A stretch of 14,392 nt of DNA from GCA-2688265 sp964527395 (lineage in GTDB: Archaea > Nanobdellota > Nanobdellia > Woesearchaeales > GW2011-AR9). Both the position numbers and the translations under genes were made by a program. Shown piece by piece: positions 13,799-14,392 of the stretch. The stretch's first letter is position 1; the number at the start of each line of letters is the position of its first letter. Under the pieces are notes generated by a model. That model was not told where the DNA came from. It searched no databases and saw only the letters and a list, made by a program, of their open reading frames with translations. The stretch is from contig CAZGQD010000035.1 in the NCBI GenBank assembly GCA_964527395.1, forward strand, positions 1 to 14,392. Reading direction: 5' to 3'.

Positions 13799-13879
13799 TT
13801 TTGATTACTAATATTTTTTTATCTTTTATCCAATCAAAAATGGCGACCGGAAATCCTTGATTTCCGTGTATGCCATTTT
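13794..13879 (-). promoter_or_regulatory. Start-mimic hairpin element A before uL3
   Basis: GCCATTTTTGATT (13794-13806), which contains the uL3 start, and AATCAAAAATGGC (13832-13844) are perfect 13-bp inverted repeats with a 25-nt loop. The upstream arm can instead pair with GCCATTTT at 13872-13879 (AAAATGGC 13837-13844), closing a hairpin with inner stem GGAAAT/ATTTCC (13849-13854, 13860-13865). The copy on the mRNA starts AUGGCA, identical to the first six bases of uL3. A 16-residue frame (MAYTEIKDFRSPFLIG) starts at 13876 and stops at 13826, crossing the arm that would block uL3. Confidence 0.6.
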
Positions 13880-13892
13880 AATTCATGGATTT

Positions 13893-13902
13893 TGTATATA
13901 TC
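13893..13902 (-). promoter_or_regulatory. Candidate TATA box for uL3
   Basis: The minus strand reads GATATATACA here. A start site about 25 nt downstream would fall near 13873, inside element A and next to its decoy AUG at 13876. It could give a short uL3 leader separate from the longer RNA from 14105-14121. The match to the archaeal TATA consensus is only fair. Confidence 0.3.
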
Positions 13903-14088
13903 TTAGAGCGCTATCTCAACTGCAATAAACACGTGTTCTTTCAATATTACTCATGAGCAATACTAAGTTAACCGCCATTTGCTGGTCTTGATCAAGAAGT
14001 TTCCCTCACAGATCTTAACCTTTGCAGGCTCAAAAGTCTATAATGTTCAACTTTTCAAGCTGAGTGCACTATTAACTTCGCTCTGAGA
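13901..14088 (-). ncRNA. Structured RNA or long leader of unknown family
   Basis: Positions 14079-14088 and 13901-13910 form a 10-bp closing helix with one mismatch. Directly inside, 14072-14078 pairs perfectly with 13965-13971 (7 bp). Between these are a bulged hairpin at 14028-14060, and a long imperfect hairpin at 13974-14029 capped by a GAAA tetraloop (GAGG/CUUC, 13996-14007) with symmetric GAUC and GGUU/GACC stems. The two overlap by two bases, so they cannot both be complete. A further 9-bp hairpin at 13943-13964 abuts the 7-bp helix. The 5' end of the fold falls about where the TATA box at 14105-14114 predicts the transcript start. I see no hallmark of tRNA, 5S, SRP or RNase P RNA. It may be a free RNA or the first part of a uL3 leader of about 290 nt. 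Confidence 0.5.
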
Positions 14089-14104
14089 CAAAATCTCAAC
14101 CACT

Positions 14105-14121
14105 TATTTATAAAGCTTTCG
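14105..14121 (-). promoter_or_regulatory. Archaeal BRE/TATA promoter
   Basis: On the minus strand, CGAAAGC (BRE-like) is followed at once by TTTATAAATA, a near-ideal archaeal TATA box (14105-14114). Start sites usually lie 22-27 nt from the box centre, here about 14084-14088, the 5' edge of the structured RNA. It is the best promoter in the window and probably drives the RNA, the operon, or both. Confidence 0.6.
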
Positions 14122-14223
14122 CTAACCCAGCACAATAAAGCCCAGAAACCCAATATAAAACCCTAAAACTAAGCATCAAAGCTCCTAAAAGAGACATATT
14201 ACAATTTCAGTAACATATCTAAC

Positions 14224-14229
14224 AAAAAA
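14224..14229 (-). terminator. T6 run after the upstream gene
   Basis: Six T residues on the minus strand lie 26 nt after the stop of the upstream gene, in a T-rich context, as expected for archaeal termination. The run is short, so read-through into the operon leader is possible. Confidence 0.3.
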
Positions 14230-14255
14230 GTAACACAAGAAACAAACCACCATAC

Positions 14256-14392
14256 TTACTCTTTAATAGGAATTGGCACAGGAGCGGGCAAAAGCATTAC
14301 TCTTTTCTTAACTCCCTCATACAAAGCAGAAACTAAAGACTTTTTTTCACTTCCTGGAGAGATATAAGTTTGTCCAGTAAAATAAAAACCTG
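14256..14392 (-). CDS. C-terminal end of an unrecognised upstream gene
   Basis: The minus-strand frame is open from the window edge to TAA at 14256-14258 and gives the last 44 residues of a protein whose start lies outside the window. It begins GFYFTGQTYISPGSEKKSLV and ends VMLLPAPVPIPIKE. A likely helix (SALYEGVKKR) precedes a Pro-rich hydrophobic end. I do not recognise the family. In other archaea an RNA methyltransferase of the SPOUT type often sits upstream of uL3, but this end does not resemble what I recall of it. It is in the same direction as the operon but separated by 457 bases that hold a promoter, so it is likely a separate unit. Confidence 0.6.
   Translation of the reverse strand, partial: GFYFTGQTYISPGSEKKSLVSALYEGVKKRVMLLPAPVPIPIKE

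Noticed and set aside
13901..14088. RNase P RNA, SRP RNA or 5S rRNA
   Set aside because: The GGGAAAC and ACCAGCA stretches recall RNase P or SRP pieces, but the long-range P4 partners and the SRP helix 8 internal loops are not present, and the size and helix order do not fit.

Overview
The window is an archaeal ribosomal-protein supercluster, the fused S10 and spc operons, read entirely from the minus strand. It runs from uL3 at the right to uL15 at the left. The order is uL3, uL4, uL23, uL2, uS19, uL22, uS3, uL29, eIF1/SUI1, RNase P protein Rnp1 (Rpp29), uS17, uL14, uL24, eS4, uL5, uS14, uS8, uL6, eL32, eL19, uL18, uS5, uL30, uL15. The presence of eS4, eL32, eL19, SUI1 and Rnp1 makes the source an archaeon. 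The strong A+T bias, the Lys-rich proteins and the low-complexity charged tails would fit a DPANN lineage (Woesearchaeota/Pacearchaeota-like), but that placement is inference. Shine-Dalgarno motifs (GGTGA, GAGGA, GGAG) precede several genes, so leadered initiation is in use.

Layout from right to left on the minus strand. Positions 14392-14256 are the last 44 codons of an unrecognised upstream gene. The 457-base gap at 14255-13799 has a good BRE/TATA promoter at 14105-14121. Just downstream, positions 14088-13901 can fold into a highly structured RNA of about 188 nt that I cannot assign to a family. A hairpin element follows just before uL3. The 24 genes then follow closely, with spacers mostly of 0-50 nt and several overlaps or near-overlaps. 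secY, usually next after uL15, is absent. Instead the operon meets, tail to tail, a 3' remnant of what looks like a plus-strand RelE/ParE-type toxin gene at 32-208.

The most unusual signal is a set of seven related palindromic elements. Six sit directly before uL3, uL14, eS4, uL5, uS14 and uL18, and the seventh is a second tandem copy before uL18. Five of the six internal spacers longer than 60 nt contain them. Each has the same architecture on the mRNA: a copy of the downstream gene's start (AUGGCA, AUGACA or AUGAA), then a core hairpin, then an anti-start sequence complementary to both the copy and the real start, then (often) an SD in a loop, then the real start codon. The pairing is perfect over 13 bp at uS14 (SD in the loop), 13 bp at uL3, 9 bp at eS4 (SD in the loop) and 7 bp at uL14 (SD in the loop). 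In four elements a short upstream reading frame begins at the decoy AUG/GUG and stays open across the anti-start arm. This looks like either a translational switch or a REP-like repeat that settles at start codons. It deserves a genome-wide check.

The proteins assemble into the 50S and 30S subunits. eIF1 acts in start-codon selection and Rnp1 in tRNA 5' maturation. uS14 has lost two of its four expected zinc cysteines.
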